From Aegilops tauschii subsp. strangulata (Eukaryota; Streptophyta; Magnoliopsida; Poales; Poaceae): 64,000 nt of DNA. Positions within the stretch are counted from its first letter, which is position 1. Every line of letters starts with the position of its first letter. Positions 44,701-56,063 of the stretch are shown in pieces. Below the pieces are notes generated by a model that saw nothing but the letters and a program-made list of their open reading frames with translations, was not told the DNA's origin and did no database searches. The stretch spans positions 140,069,207 through 140,133,206 of the forward strand of contig NC_053037.3 of assembly GCF_002575655.3 (NCBI RefSeq), given 5' to 3'. The position numbers and the translations under genes are program-made.

Positions 44701-46268
44701 TGCTACCTCTTGAGCATGCGTTGGTTTTCCCTTGAAGAGGAAAGGGTGATGCAGTAAAGTAGCATAAGTATTTCCCTCAGTTTTTGAGAACCAAGGTATC
44801 AATCCAGTAGGAGGTTACACGCAAGTCGCCTTGTACCTGCACAAACAAATAAGAACCTTGCAACCAACACGATAAAGGGGTTGTCAATCCCTTCATGGCC
44901 ACTTGCAAAAGTGAGATCTGATAGAGATAATAATATAAATATTTTTGCTATTTTTATTATATATATTGGAAAGTAAAGATTGCAAAATAAACAGCGGCAG
45001 AAATAGTAAATTGATAGGAAAATAATATGATGGAAGATAGACCCGGGGGCCATAGGTTTCACTAGTGGCTTCTCTCAAGATAGCATAATCTACGGTGGGT
45101 GAACAAATTACTGTCGAGCAATTGATAGAAAAGCGCATAGTTATGAGAATATCTAGGCATGATCATGTATATAGGCATCACGTCCGTGACAAGTAGACCG
45201 AAATAATTCTGCATCTACTACTGTTACTCCACACATCGACCGCTATCCAGCATGCATCTAGAGTATTAAGTTCATAAGAACAGAGTAACACATTAAGCAA
45301 GATGACATGATGTAGAGGGATAAACTCAAGCAATATGATATAACCCCCATCTTTTTATCCTCGATGGAAACAATACAATACGTGCCTTGTTGCCCCTGCT
45401 GTCACTGGGAAAGGACACCGCAAGACTGAACCCAAAGCTAAGCACTTCTCCCATTGCAAGAAAGATCAATCTAGTAGGCCAAACCAAACTGATAATTCGA
45501 AGAGACTTGCAAAGATATCAAATCATACATATAAGAATTCAGAGAAGAATCAAATATTGTTCATAGATAATATTGATCATAAACCCACAATTCATCGGAT
45601 GTCGACAAACACACCGCAAAAAGAATTACATCGAATAGATCTCCAAGAGAATCGAGGAGAACTTTGTATTGAGATCCAAAGAGAGAGAAGAAGCCATCTA
45701 GCTAATAACTATGGACCCAAAGGTCTGTGGTAAACTACTCACATATCATCGGAGAGGCTATGGTGTTGATGTAGAAGCCCTCCGTGATCGATTCCCCCTC
45801 CGGCGGAGCACCGGACAAGGCCCCAAGATGGGATCTCACGGGTACAGAAGGTTGCGGAGGTGGAAATAGAGTTTCGTGGTGCTCTCGGATGTTTTCAGGG
45901 TATATGAGTATATATATGCGAAGGAAGGAGGTCGGTGGAGCCACGAGGGGCCCACGAGGGTGGGGGGCACGCCTCCCTACCTCGTGGCCACCTTGTTGCT
46001 TCCTTGACATCCACTCCAAGTCTCCTGGATTGCAGTTGTTCCAAAAATAACTCTCCCGAAGGTTTCATTCCGTTTGGATTCCATTTGATATTCCTTTTCG
46101 GCGAAACACTGAAATAGGCAAAAAACAGCAATTTGCACTGGGCCTTTGGTTAGTAGGTTAGTCCCAAAAATAATATAAAAGTGCATAATAAATCCCATTA
46201 AACATCCAAAACAGATAATATAATAGCATGGCACAATAAAAAATTATAGATACGTTGGAGACGTACCA
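44701..46268 (-). repeat. 5' LTR of the Sabrina-like element
   Basis: 1568 bp. In element orientation it begins TGGTACGTCTCC (TGATACGTCTCC in the other copy) and ends AGAGGTAGCA. Confidence 0.93.
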
Positions 46269-47230
46269 GCCACGCTGGTGAGCACAAGACACCAGGGCGC
46301 GCCTGGGCCCCTAGGCATGCCCTGGTGGGTTGTGCCCTACTCAGCCCACCTCCGGTTCCCATCTTCTGGTATATAGGTCATCTTGACCTAGAAAAAATCA
46401 AAGGGGAACTTTTGGGACGAAGCACCGCCGTCTCGAGGTGGAACTTGGGCAGGAGCCTTTTGCCCTCTGACGGAGCAATTCCGCTGGGGGAACTTTCCTC
46501 CCGGAGGGGGAAATCAGCGTCATCGTCATCACCAACAACCCTCTTATCTTTGGGAGGGCAATATCCACCAACACCTTCAACATCATCATCTCCTCTCAAA
46601 CCCTAGTTCATCTCTTGTGTTCAATCTTTATACCGGAACTTCAGATTGGGCTTGTGGGTGACTAGTAGTGTTGATTACATCTTGTAGTTGATTAGTATAT
46701 GGTTTATTTGGTGGAAGATTATATATTCATATCCATTATGCTACTTAATACCCCTCCGATCTTGAGCATTATTATTATTTGTGAGTAGTTACTTTTGTTC
46801 TTGAGGTCACGGGAGAAGTCATGTTGCAAGTAATCATGTGAACTTGATATGTGTTCGCTATTTTGATGATATGTATGTTGTGATTCCTTTAGTGGTGTCA
46901 TGTGAACGTCAACTACATGGCACTTCACCATATTTGGGCCTAAGGGAATGCATTGTGGAGTAGTTATTATATGATGGGTTGCTAGAGTGACAGAAGCTTA
47001 AAACCTAGTTTATGCGCTACTTCGTAAGGGACCGATTTAGATCCAAAAGTTTAATGCTATGGTTAGATTTTATCTTAATACTTTTCTCGTAGTTGCGGAT
47101 GCTTGCGAGGGGGTTAATCATAAGTAGGAGGTTTGTTCAAGTAAGAACAACACCTAAGCACTGGTCCACCCACATATCAAATTATCAAAGTAGCGAACAC
47201 GAATCAAACCAACATGATGAAAGTGACTAG
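46269..47230 (+). repeat. 5' LTR of the WHAM-like element, second part
   Basis: It starts with the right GCCAC target copy and continues the LTR interrupted at 31918. It includes a TATA-like TATATAGG (46370), the polar CATCATCATC segment and the AT-rich body. The recognisable LTR stops at AAGTGACTAG (47230). From memory of the family, some 280 bp of its 3' end is absent. Confidence 0.75.
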
Positions 47231-47597
47231 CGCTGTGTTTGGATGTCCGTATTGGAGGGCTCCGTAATGAATTGGTTGGAAAACCAATTTAGCAAGGAAA
47301 CTGAAATGGACATGAATACGAATTCACTTGTTTGGTTGTTCACTGAATTGCCTCGTGAAATCTCAGTGAGGTTCCAATACCAAATCATGTTTGGATGACA
47401 AACATTAAAATTGCATATTCACATTAATTGCGAAGCGTTAATGATTTTCTGCCCATACCACACTCACATACACAAATCATCAAATTGGCCTATACCATAC
47501 ACACACGAATCATCAAATCTGCCCACATCCACACACGTATAGAGACCAAAGAGTAGGCAAGATGGAACTGGAAGAATCTGCCCACATCCACACTCCC
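47231..47597. other. Foreign filler between LTR and PBS of the WHAM-like element
   Basis: 367 bp unlike the LTR or leader. It contains GTGTTTGGATG (47235) and a near copy at 47390, and local repeats such as AATCTGCCCACATCCACAC at about 47517 and 47577 and AAATCATCAAAT. No terminal inverted repeats or target duplication are seen. Confidence 0.6.
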
Positions 47598-47615
47598 TAG
47601 CACCATTGCTGGGGA
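47598..47615 (+). other. Decayed primer binding site of the WHAM-like element
   Basis: TAGCACCATTGCTGGGGA differs from the tRNA-Asp-type TGGCGCCGTTGCCGGGGA at four positions, all G-to-A or C-to-T. The leader GTGAAGCGCTCTTGGTAAG follows. Confidence 0.75.
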
Positions 47616-47692
47616 GTGAAGCGCTCTTGGTAAGTGGAAATTGGTAAGAAAAAATTATTACTATGTGCTGAAATTTATTGTTACTTGTTACT

Positions 47693-48537
47693 ATGGAGAA
47701 TCATCGTTTGAGAGGTTTGTTCGGGGTATCTTCACCTCGACCGGAACCACAATTAGTTGCCCCTCAACCTACTTCACTTCCTGAAAATATTGGTTATGAA
47801 ATTTCTTCGGGTATGATAGAACAACGACTAGCTAATCCTTATGCAGGAGATGGAACTGAACATCCTGATATGCCTTGATATATGTGGATGAAATTTGTGG
47901 ATTATTTAAGCTTGCAGGTTTATTCGGAGATGAAGCTAAGAAGAATGTTTTCCCTTTATCTTTGAAAGGAAAAGTATTGACATGGTATAGGCTATGTGAT
48001 GATATTGGATCTTGGAATTGGAATCGACTGAAATTGGAATTTCACCAAAAAAATTATCCTATGCATCTAGTTCATCGTGACCGGAATTATATATATAAGT
48101 TTTGGCCTTGTGAGGGATAAAGTATCGCTTTATCTTGGGGGAGGCTTAAGTCAATGTTATACTCATGGCCCAATCATGAGCTCTCGAGAGAAATTATTAT
48201 TCAGAACTTTTATGCTCGGCTTTCTCGTGATGATCAATCCATGCTCAATACTTCTTGTACTGGTTCTTTTATGAAGAATACTATTCAATTCAGGTGGGAT
48301 CTTTTAGAAAGAATTAAACACAACTCTGAAGATTGGGAACTCGACAAAGGTAAAGAGTCAGGTATTAATCTTGAATTTGATTATGTTAAATCTTTTATGA
48401 ATACCGATGCTTTTCACAAGTTTAGCACTAAATATGGACTTGACTGTGAGATAGTAGCCTCCTTTTGTGAATCATTTGCTACTCATGTTGATCTCCCTAA
48501 GGAGAAGTGGTTTAAATATCACCCCCCTATTAAATAA
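47693..48537 (+). pseudogene. gag, WHAM-like element
   Basis: It starts at ATG 47693 (MENHRLRGLF). A frameshift at about 47876 moves to the frame with CGLFKLAGLFGD, WYRLCDDIGSWNWNRLK and ARLSRDDQSMLNTSC, the Athila-type capsid. Stops occur at 48118-48120 (TAA for Glu) and 48535-48537. The frame continues in register into the protease part. Confidence 0.85.
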
Positions 48538-49716
48538 GAAATTAAAGAACCGGTCATAGTTAAAGATGAAACTACCATTTACAATGTTGATCCAATTGTG
48601 CCTACTGCTTATATTAAAAAACCACCTTTCCCTGTTAGGATAAAGGAACATGCTAAGGTCTCAACTATGGTTCACAAAAGTAATATTAGAGCACCTAAAC
48701 CTGCTGAACAAATTAAAGTAGAACCTAGTGTTGCTATGGTTAAAGATCTCCTGGTAGAAAATATTGGTGGGCATATTATTTACTTCTGTGATGCTGCTGC
48801 TAGAATTGCTAAACCCGATGAAAAAGATAAACATATACCTGTTGTTGGCATGCCTGTTGTCTCAGTTAAAATAGGATATCATTGTTATCATGGTTTATTT
48901 GACTTAGGTGCTAGCGTTGCTATTCCTTTTACCTTATATCAAAAAATTATGAATGGCATAACACTCGCTGAAATAGAAGACATAGATGTTACTATCAAAC
49001 TTGCTAACAGAGACACTATCACACCACTTGGGATTGTTAGAGATGTTGAAGTCTTGCGTGGGAAAAATAAAATATCCTACTGATTTTCTTGTTCTTGGTT
49101 CCCCACAAGATAACTTTTGTCCCATTATATTTGGTAGACCTTTCTTGAACATTGTTAATGCTACTATATATTGTCATAAACAATCTGTCAGTGTTAGCTT
49201 TCGTGACGAGTCTCATGAATTTAATTTCTCTAAGTTTAGTAGACAACCTCATAAGAAAAAATTACCTAATAAGGATGAAATAATTGGTCTTGCTTCTATT
49301 GCCGTGCCTCCTACTGATCCACTAGACCAATATTTGCTAGACCATGAAAATGATATGCATATGCATGAAAGAAACGAAATTGATAACAATTTCTTTGAAC
49401 AACGACCCCTGTTAAAACACAATTTGCCTATTGAAATTCTAGGAGGTCCTCCTCCACCTAAAGGTGATCCTGTGTTTGAATTAAAACAGTTGCCTGACAC
49501 TTTGAAATATGCTTATCTGGATGAGAAAAAGATATATCCTATTATTATTAGTGCTAAACTTTCAGAACATGAAGAAGAAAGATTATTGAAAATTCTGAAG
49601 AAGCACCGAGCTGCTATTGGGTATACTCTTCACAATCTTAAGGGCATTAGTCCCACTCTCTGTCAGCACAAGATTAATATGGCACCTGACGCTAAACCCG
49701 TTGTTGATCATCAATG
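48538..49716 (+). pseudogene. Protease region, WHAM-like element
   Basis: Same frame as the end of gag until about 49075. The protease core reads GLFDLGASVAIPF (Asp-Leu-Gly-Ala, about 48894-48930). After a frameshift near 49070 the second half has FVLGSPQ...IIFGRPFLNIVNA and the long linker PPPPKGDPVFELKQLPDTLKYAYL that precedes reverse transcriptase. Stop TGA at 49715-49717. Confidence 0.83.
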
Positions 49717-51195
49717 ACGTTTGAATCCTAAGATGAGAGAAGTAGTAAGAACTAAAATACTAAAGCTTCTGGAAGCAGGTATAATTTGTCCTATAGCTGA
49801 TAGTTGATGGGTAAGTCCTGTTCATTGTGTCCCTAAGAAGGGAGGTATTATTGTTGTTCCTAATGATAAAAATGAATTATTCCACAAAGAATTGTTACTG
49901 GCTATAGAATGGTAATTGATTTTAGAAAATTAAATAAAGCAACTAGAAAAGATCATTACCCTCTACCTTTTATTGATCAAATGTTGGAAAGATTATCTAA
50001 TCACACACACTTTTGCTTTCCTGATGGATATTCTGGTTTTTCTCAAATACTTGTTTCACAACCCGATTAAGAGAAAACCACCTTCACTTGTCCTTTTGGA
50101 ACTTATGCTTATAGACGTGTGCCTTTAGGTTTATGCAATGCACTCGCTACCTTTCACATATGTATAACTTCTATATTCTCTGATTTTTGTGAAAATATTG
50201 TTGTGGTTTTGATGGATGATTTTTCTGTTTGTGGAACTTCTTTTGATGATTGCTTAAGCAACCTTGATCGAGTTTTGCAAAGATGCGAGCAAACTAATCT
50301 TGTCTTGAATTGGGAGAAGTTCCACTTTATGGTTAATGAAGGTATTGTCTTGGGGCATAAAATTTCTAAACGAGGTACTGAGGTGGATAAAGCTAAAGTT
50401 GACGCAATTGAGAAAATACCATGTCCTAAAGATATTAAAGGTATTCGTAGTTTCCTCGGCCATGCTGGTTTCTATAGGAGGTTTATGAAAGACTTCTCTA
50501 AAATTTCTAGGCCTCTTACAAATCTTTTACAAAAGGATGTTCCATTTGTTTTTGATGATGTTTGTGTAGAAGCATTTGAAACACTTAAGAAAGCCTTAAC
50601 TTCTGCACCTATTGTTCAACCACCTGATTGGAACTTGCCTTTTGAAATTATGTGTGATGCTAGTGATTATGCTGTTGGTGCTATTCTAGGACAAAGAGTT
50701 GACAAGAAATTAAATGTTATCCATTATGCTAGTAAAACTCTAGACAATGCTCAACGTAATTATGCTACTACTGAGAAAGAATTTTTAGCAGTTGTGTTTG
50801 CTTGTGATAAATTCAGATCTTACATTGTTGATTCCAATGTAATTGTTCACACTGATCATGCTGCTATAAAATATCTTATGGAAAATAAATATGCTAAACC
50901 TAGACTCATTAGGTGGGTTCTCTTTCTACAAGAATTTGACTTACATATTACTGATACGAAGGGAGCAGAGAACCCCATAGCTGATAACTTGCCTAGGTTA
51001 GAAAATATTCTTGATGACCCACTACCTATTGATGATAGTTTTCCTGATGAACAACTAGCTGCAATAAATGTTTCTCATAACACTCCTTGGTATGCTGACT
51101 ATCCTAATTATATTGTTGCTAAATACATACCAGCTAGCTTCACATACCAACAAAAGAAAAAATTCTTCTATGATTTAAGACATTACTTTTTCTGA
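49717..51195 (+). pseudogene. Reverse transcriptase and RNase H, WHAM-like element
   Basis: N-terminal motifs KLLEAGIICPIADS (stop after Ser), a frameshift near 49880, then YRMVIDFRKLNKATRKDHYPLP and DGYSGFSQI. From 50119 one open frame carries the catalytic MDDF (about 50212), connection motifs ([19 protein letters not shown]) and the RNase H domain starting [18 protein letters not shown], with TDHAAIKYL. It ends in a stop at 51193-51195. Confidence 0.92.
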
Positions 51196-52395
51196 TGACC
51201 CACATCTTTATAAAGAAGGAGTAGATGGTATTATTAGGCGTTGTGTACCTGTGCATGAACATGAACAAATCTTACGGAAATGTCACTCTGAAGCTTATGG
51301 AGGACATCATGCGGTAGATAGAACTCCTCACAAGGTATTGCAATCTGGTTTTTATCGGCCTACTATCTTCAAGGATGCCCGTATGTCAAAGAATTGGTAA
51401 TATCGGTAAGCGTCAAGAAATGCCCATGAATTATTCACTTGTTGTAGAACCATTTGATGTTTGGGGCTTTGATTATATGGGACCATTTCCTTCCTCTAAT
51501 GGGTATACTCATATTTTGGTTGCTGTTGATTATGTTACTAAGTGGGCAGAAGCTATTCCAACTAGTAGTGCTGATCATAACACTTCCATTAAAATGCTTA
51601 AAGAAGTTATTTTCCCAAGGTTTGGAGTCCCTAGATGTTTAATAACTGATGGTGGTTCACACTTTATTCATGGTGCTTTCAGTAAAATGCTTGCTAAATA
51701 TGATGTCAACCATAGAATTGCATCACCATATCATCCTCAATCTAGTGGTCAAGTTGAACTTAGCAATAGAAAAATAAAATTAATATAATGAAAAACCATC
51801 AATAGGTCCCGAAAGAATTGGCCTAAGAAATTGGATGATGCACTTTGGGCCTACAGGACAGCTTATAAAAATCCTATGGGTATGTCTCCTTACAAAATGG
51901 TTTATGGAAAAGCTTGTCTTTTGCCTCTAGAGTTAGAACATAAAGCTTATTGGGCAATTAAGTAAGTCAACTATGATTTCAAACTTGCCGGTGAAAAGAG
52001 GTTATTTGATATTAGCTCACTAGATGAATGGAGAACCCAAGCTTACGAGAATGCAAAACTATTCAAGGAAAAAGTTAAAAGATGGCATGGTAAAAGAATC
52101 CAAAAGCGGGAATTCAAAGTTGGAGAATATGTTCTTTTGTACAACTCTCGTTTTTAGATTCTTTGCAGGAAAACTTCTAACCAAATGGGAAGGACCATAT
52201 ATTATCGAAGAAGTTCATCGTTCTGGAGCTATCAAAATAAATAATGCCGAAGGTACTAACCCGATGGTGGTCAATGGGCAGAGAATTAAACACTATATCT
52301 CAGGTACACCTATTAATGTTGAAATCAATATTATTCAAACCATAACACCGGAGGAACACATAAAAGAAACATTCCGAAAAACTCTAGAATCGTGA
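51196..52395 (+). pseudogene. Integrase, WHAM-like element
   Basis: A His-His-Cys-Cys remnant (CHSEAYGGHH, about 51280-51310) is followed by the core in frame 51375-51788: [13 protein letters not shown] (first Asp), LITDGGSHF (second Asp) and QVELSNRK (Glu). Stops and shifts at about 51786, 51962 and 52158 break the C-terminal part. The last open piece (52024-52395) ends with KWEGPYIIEEVHRSGAIKI, the C-terminal DNA-binding fold. Confidence 0.88.
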
Positions 52396-52514
52396 AAAAA
52401 GAGGAGGACGTGATACAGTAAGTAAACGGACGCCAAAAATCCGCAAAAATATTTTCTGTCAGTTTTGGAATATTACAAAAATTAGGAAAATAATAAACAA
52501 CCAGGAAGGCAACT
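52396..52514 (+). other. Leader to the missing 3' end of the WHAM-like element
   Basis: AT-rich non-coding DNA after the integrase stop. It ends with CAACT (52510-52514), the possible target copy of element D. Confidence 0.5.
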
Positions 52515-53402
52515 TGTCGGATTCTGGGTTCCGGCAAACCCTTGTGAGGTTCGAACTCTGGGGGGCGCACGAAGGACTCTCTCTCCCTAGTTTGCTCGCC
52601 CAATGATCTCACGGCCTAGCTCGACAAACCCAAAGAACACGAGAAGCAAAGGTCTATACTGGTTCGGGCCACCATGTGGTGTCATACCCTACTCCAGTGT
52701 GGTGTGGTGGATTGCCTCGCGGGCTAAGGATGAACTAGTACAATCGATGAAAGCCTCAGGAGGAGGGGTGTTCTTGAGCTCGATGAGCTGGTTTGTATGA
52801 GGGTGATTCGAGTGATCTGCCCCCTCCTATGGTGGTGGCTAGTCCTATTTATAGAGGCCCTGGTCCTCTTCCCAAATGTTAGGCGGGAAGGGATCCCACA
52901 ACAGCCAAGTTTGAAGGGAGACAACTAGTACGAGCTATCCTGACAAAAGGTGGTCTCCGCCTGCCAAAGGCTCTGGTGGTGACACAGCAGTGGGCTCTGC
53001 GGTGACCTCCATCCTGCCGTCCTACTGGTCTTGTTCTTGCTGCACCAATATGGAAACCTTTGCGTGATGCCTCGGGACTCCTCGCCTGTGCCCGCCTCTT
53101 TAGCACCAAAGAGGAAACTGGTGTACTGCGCCCGCTAGTGCCTGCCTAGCCTTGGTCGTCACGGCTCACGTCACACGAACCTCGTCAGGTGCCCCTTGCA
53201 TAGATATCTCCGATCCTCGGGAGCCGGCCTAGTGAGACCGCCCCCAAGGAGGTATTGGTGTCATCCGCCTCGTGAGGCCTAGCCCCTCGCGTGGGTCTTG
53301 AGTTGTTGCTGCCGAAGCTGGGCCGTACCGGGCCGTTGGTGGAGCCACGCCGTGAGCCGCAGGCAGGCAAGTCTGGGTACCCCCGTTCCCAGGACGCCGA
53401 CA
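52515..53402 (-). repeat. 3' LTR of element D
   Basis: 888 bp bounded by TG...CA and by the polypurine tract. It contains the common CTATACTGGTTCGGGCCACC segment seen in other Triticeae Gypsy LTRs. A CTATTTATAG (about 52850) is a possible promoter element on either strand. Confidence 0.75.
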
Positions 53403-53417
53403 GTATCCCCAGGGCCC
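53403..53417 (-). other. Polypurine tract of element D
   Basis: In reverse, GGGCCCTGGGGATAC abuts the LTR. Confidence 0.6.
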
Positions 53418-53920
53418 AAGGCGCGCTCGAACTTGGCTTCGAGGCGAAGCCAAAGGGCAAGTGCGGAGCGCCGCGGGCCCCAACCGCCTGCGGCGCGGTC
53501 GACGCGTGGCGATTGATGGGACGTGTGCGCCTCCGCTTCCCCACGCTGCCTCGACAACCGTTTGACTTGACGAGTCCCTGCTGCATCCAGAAGAAAACCA
53601 TCATTACCTGCGATCATGGAGCCCGGCGGTTGGCCTCCTTCTGGCTATAAATGAGGAGAGGGGCGGAGCCCCCGTTGCTCATCTCTTTCTCCACTCTGGC
53701 TGCTACTTCTTCCTCGCCTTGCCGTCTTGCCGTGACACTCATGGTGTCGATAAGGAGATTCTCCGTCACTGAGAAAGGGAAAACCCCCGCAAAGAGCAGG
53801 GGCCGCTTCCGCCTAAGAAGAGGTTGGCCCGCTCCCACGACGTCGTCGTGAGGCAGGAGGTGACGAGGCCTTGGTACGAGCGGCCTCCTCCTGGCTACCC
53901 GCTGCCCTTGTCCGGGGAGA
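53418..53920. other. GC-rich non-coding stretch of element D
   Basis: Frames on both strands are compositional. A TATAAAT near 53645-53651 precedes a CTCATCTCTTTCTCC stretch, which could be the promoter and leader of the B3-like frame on the plus strand (inference). Confidence 0.4.
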
Positions 53921-54054
53921 CGAGGGCGGACTCAACGCCTGATGCCGCACCGTCCTGGTGGCCCCCTCCAGGGTAGCACCCCAGACGACGGCCTTCCTCG
54001 TCGAAGACCTTGAAGAACAGCGTGGAGGCGTCATCATACTCGAAATGGATGGCG
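53921..54054 (-). repeat. Left arm of inverted duplication in element D
   Basis: 134 bp whose reverse complement equals 54374-54507 with seven mismatches (about 95%). Read on the minus strand it encodes HFEYDDASTLFFKVFDEEG, the end of the B3-like domain. Confidence 0.93.
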
Positions 54055-54174
54055 TCGTCGTCATACTTGCGCCGCTCGCGCCACGGCCGTGGTGGCCAGG
54101 CTGTGGTGGCACGCGCCACCGACCCACGAACTCACGCCGAGGGCTCCTCGCGTGAACTCGTGGTGTGGGCGACG

Positions 54175-54668
54175 ATGCCCCCGCGCATGTGGATCAGATT
54201 CCCACAGTTCTTCGCCAAAGAGATGCCGCCGAGGGGTCCGCTCGAGCTGTGGCTGCAGCATGACGAGTGCAGCACCCGGCCAGAGCGGAGGTCGAGGTCG
54301 TCTCCCCGGGCAAGATCTTCATGACCCGTGGATGGGGCGAGGTCGCTCGCGCCTGCCGCTTGGAGGGGGCCCTCGCCATCCATTTCGAGTATGACGATGC
54401 CTCCATGTTGTTCTTCAAGGTCTTCGACGAGGAAGGCCGTCGTCTGGGGTGCTGCCCTGGAGGGGGCCGCCAGGACGGTGCGGCAGCAGGCGTTGAGTCC
54501 GCCCTCGGTCCTGCCGACAGCTCCTGCAGCAGCAACGGCAGCTCCTGGGAGTCCAGCGACTCTCCTGAGCTTGACGAGACTCCGGAGACGAGCGAGGACA
54601 ACTACGTGCCCCCGAGCTCTCGTCGTTCTCGGAGCACGGCAACGGCGTCTGCTCGTCGTCGCCGATGA
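54175..54668 (+). pseudogene. B3-like DNA-binding domain protein (frameshifted)
   Basis: From ATG 54175 the frame gives MPPRMWIRFPQFFAKEM. After a shift near 54270 it continues with GKIFMTRGWGEVARACRLEG, then HFEYDDASMLFFKVFDEEG, a Ser/Glu/Asp-rich tail and an Arg-rich end (stop 54666-54668). The order of a leading FP..FA segment, a T.GW..(F/V)..A..L..G segment and a final F.Y/F.VKVFD strand resembles the plant B3 fold. B3 proteins bind DNA in the nucleus. It lies opposite to element D, so it may be a captured host gene or a gene of the element. No alignment was run. Confidence 0.5.
54374..54507 (+). repeat. Right arm of inverted duplication in element D
   Basis: 134 bp, inside the B3-like frame. 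The partner is 53921-54054 and the spacer is 319 bp. Confidence 0.93.
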
Positions 54669-56060
54669 TCTGGATGGGGCTGGCGTCCGCACGTCGTGGC
54701 CCATTGTTGATGATGGCGTGGGCGACGACATCTGGAGATATGACTCCTGGAAACCTTCTTCTTTTGTTCCCTGCAAGGAATCGAGATGAACCCCGCGGGG
54801 GTGTGTAAAGAATCTATAGTGCTTTCGCACCGATTTATTCCCGTTATGATGTACGTGGTTGCGTGTCTTGCTTTGGCGTTGCCCCCCTTTTCATCCTCGC
54901 GGTAGCTTAGCGCTCTACGCCGACAGGTCCCAGTCCCCAGGCAGGCTTCTGCCATCGTTGGTATGCCAGGTCGTGATGTCATGCTGAAGGCCAGGAGGAG
55001 AGCAGCCTGAGGTCCGGTAAGAGCTCCCGAGGCGCGATGCTCGAGAGGTCCCCTTTAGCGTGCAAGGAGCTTCCTGAAGGCAGAAAAGGAAGGCGGCATT
55101 GCCGGAGCAAGGCTGCAAAAGCCGAAAATCCTAAGTCTCAGTGCCGGGTTAACTTGAATGCGTGACTTATCTTAGTGAGCCTGAGGCGATTTCCTTGTGC
55201 AGCGCCCGATTTGCGCGTCAGCGGTGGTGGTATGGCTAGGTTAGGCCCGCTCCAGCCTCCCCCCTTTTTGACGCTCTTCTAAGTGCTCTGCGTCCTCGGG
55301 TCCCGACCCTCGAGCGAGCTCAGCCGCGGCTGGTATGCCAGGTCGCGGTGCCGTGGTAAAGGCCAGGGGGTGAGGGCTAGAGAGTCAGTAAGAGCTCCTG
55401 AGGCGCTTTGCTCAGGAGCCCCCCTTTAACGCACAAGTGAATTGCGTGAGAAAAAGGAAGGAGCTGGTGAGGCCACCTGTGGTTAGGCTCTGGAGATTCC
55501 TGCAGGTTAGCGCGAGGGGAGAATACAACTTGCAATCGCGTTTGCTGCCCTACCGCTGGTCCTTCCGCAAGAAGATGAAGGCACTGAGGGTCTGGTGAGG
55601 TGACATGCGCGGGGCGTGCCGCGAGCCAGAGCTCGACCACTCAGGTTTGTCAGCGTTGCAGGGACGGACCCAAGCACAAGCCCCGTGCCAGCATGTGTAG
55701 CCCCCGTTGCGGGATGAGCAGGAGGCCGGTCAGCAACGCGGGTGGCCGCGAAGGGCCATGGGCAAGCAGGTGATGATCACAAGGTGACTCATGCAAGGAG
55801 GCAAGCTAGTTCAAATAGATGCAAGAACGATACATGCCACAGGGACAAGCCCATGCAGCCTGGGGATGATGCAGCCCGAGAGGCGCCCCCAACAGAGTAA
55901 GCTAAAGATGCAGAAGGATACACGTCGCAGGGACAGGCCGTGCGACTTGGGGATAATGCTGCCCGAGGGGCGCCCCCAACTGAATGAATCGGAAAGAGTC
56001 ACCTGGTATTGTTGCTGGAGAGGTGTTGACGTAGCCGAAGACGCATGCTGAAGGGGTTGC
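54669..56060. other. Non-coding, internally repeated part of element D
   Basis: Two direct repeats of about 135 bp start GGTATGCCAGGTCG at 54960 and 55332 (372 bp apart). A shorter pair of about 55 bp (CAGGGACA..CC..GC...TGGGGAT.ATGC.GCCCGAG) lies at about 55840 and 55928. No protein domain is visible. Confidence 0.6.
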
Positions 56061-56063
56061 TCC

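Larger units (their letters stand above)
31919..46268 (-). mobile_element. Sabrina-like Athila Gypsy element (gag-pro only)
   Basis: A perfect GCCAC duplication (31914-31918, 46269-46273) flanks two LTRs of about 1566 and 1568 bp, the left one split by element C. Reading right to left: 5' LTR 46268-44701, PBS of tRNA-Asp type, gag, protease, then 2.8 kb of non-coding DNA and the polypurine tract beside the 3' LTR. No polymerase or integrase. I recognise LTR and interior as the abundant Sabrina family, known to lack pol (from memory). About 14 differences in the first 270 bp of the two LTRs suggest it is older than elements B and C. Confidence 0.9.
31647..52514 (+). mobile_element. Athila-type Gypsy element (WHAM-like), 5' part, carrying the Sabrina-like insertion
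   Basis: The 5' LTR starts TGATACATCCATTTTGC at 31647 and is interrupted at 31919 by the Sabrina-like element. It resumes at 46269 and runs to 47230. After a foreign filler (47231-47597) come a decayed PBS and the gag-pro-pol body on the plus strand. The element is cut at 52515 by element D and its 3' LTR is not in the window. A possible target copy ATGGT precedes the LTR. Family name from memory. Confidence 0.82.

Noticed and set aside
53185..53650. Overlapping Ala/Arg/Gly-rich frames in and beside the LTR of element D
   Set aside because: GC-rich composition with frames on both strands; no domain.
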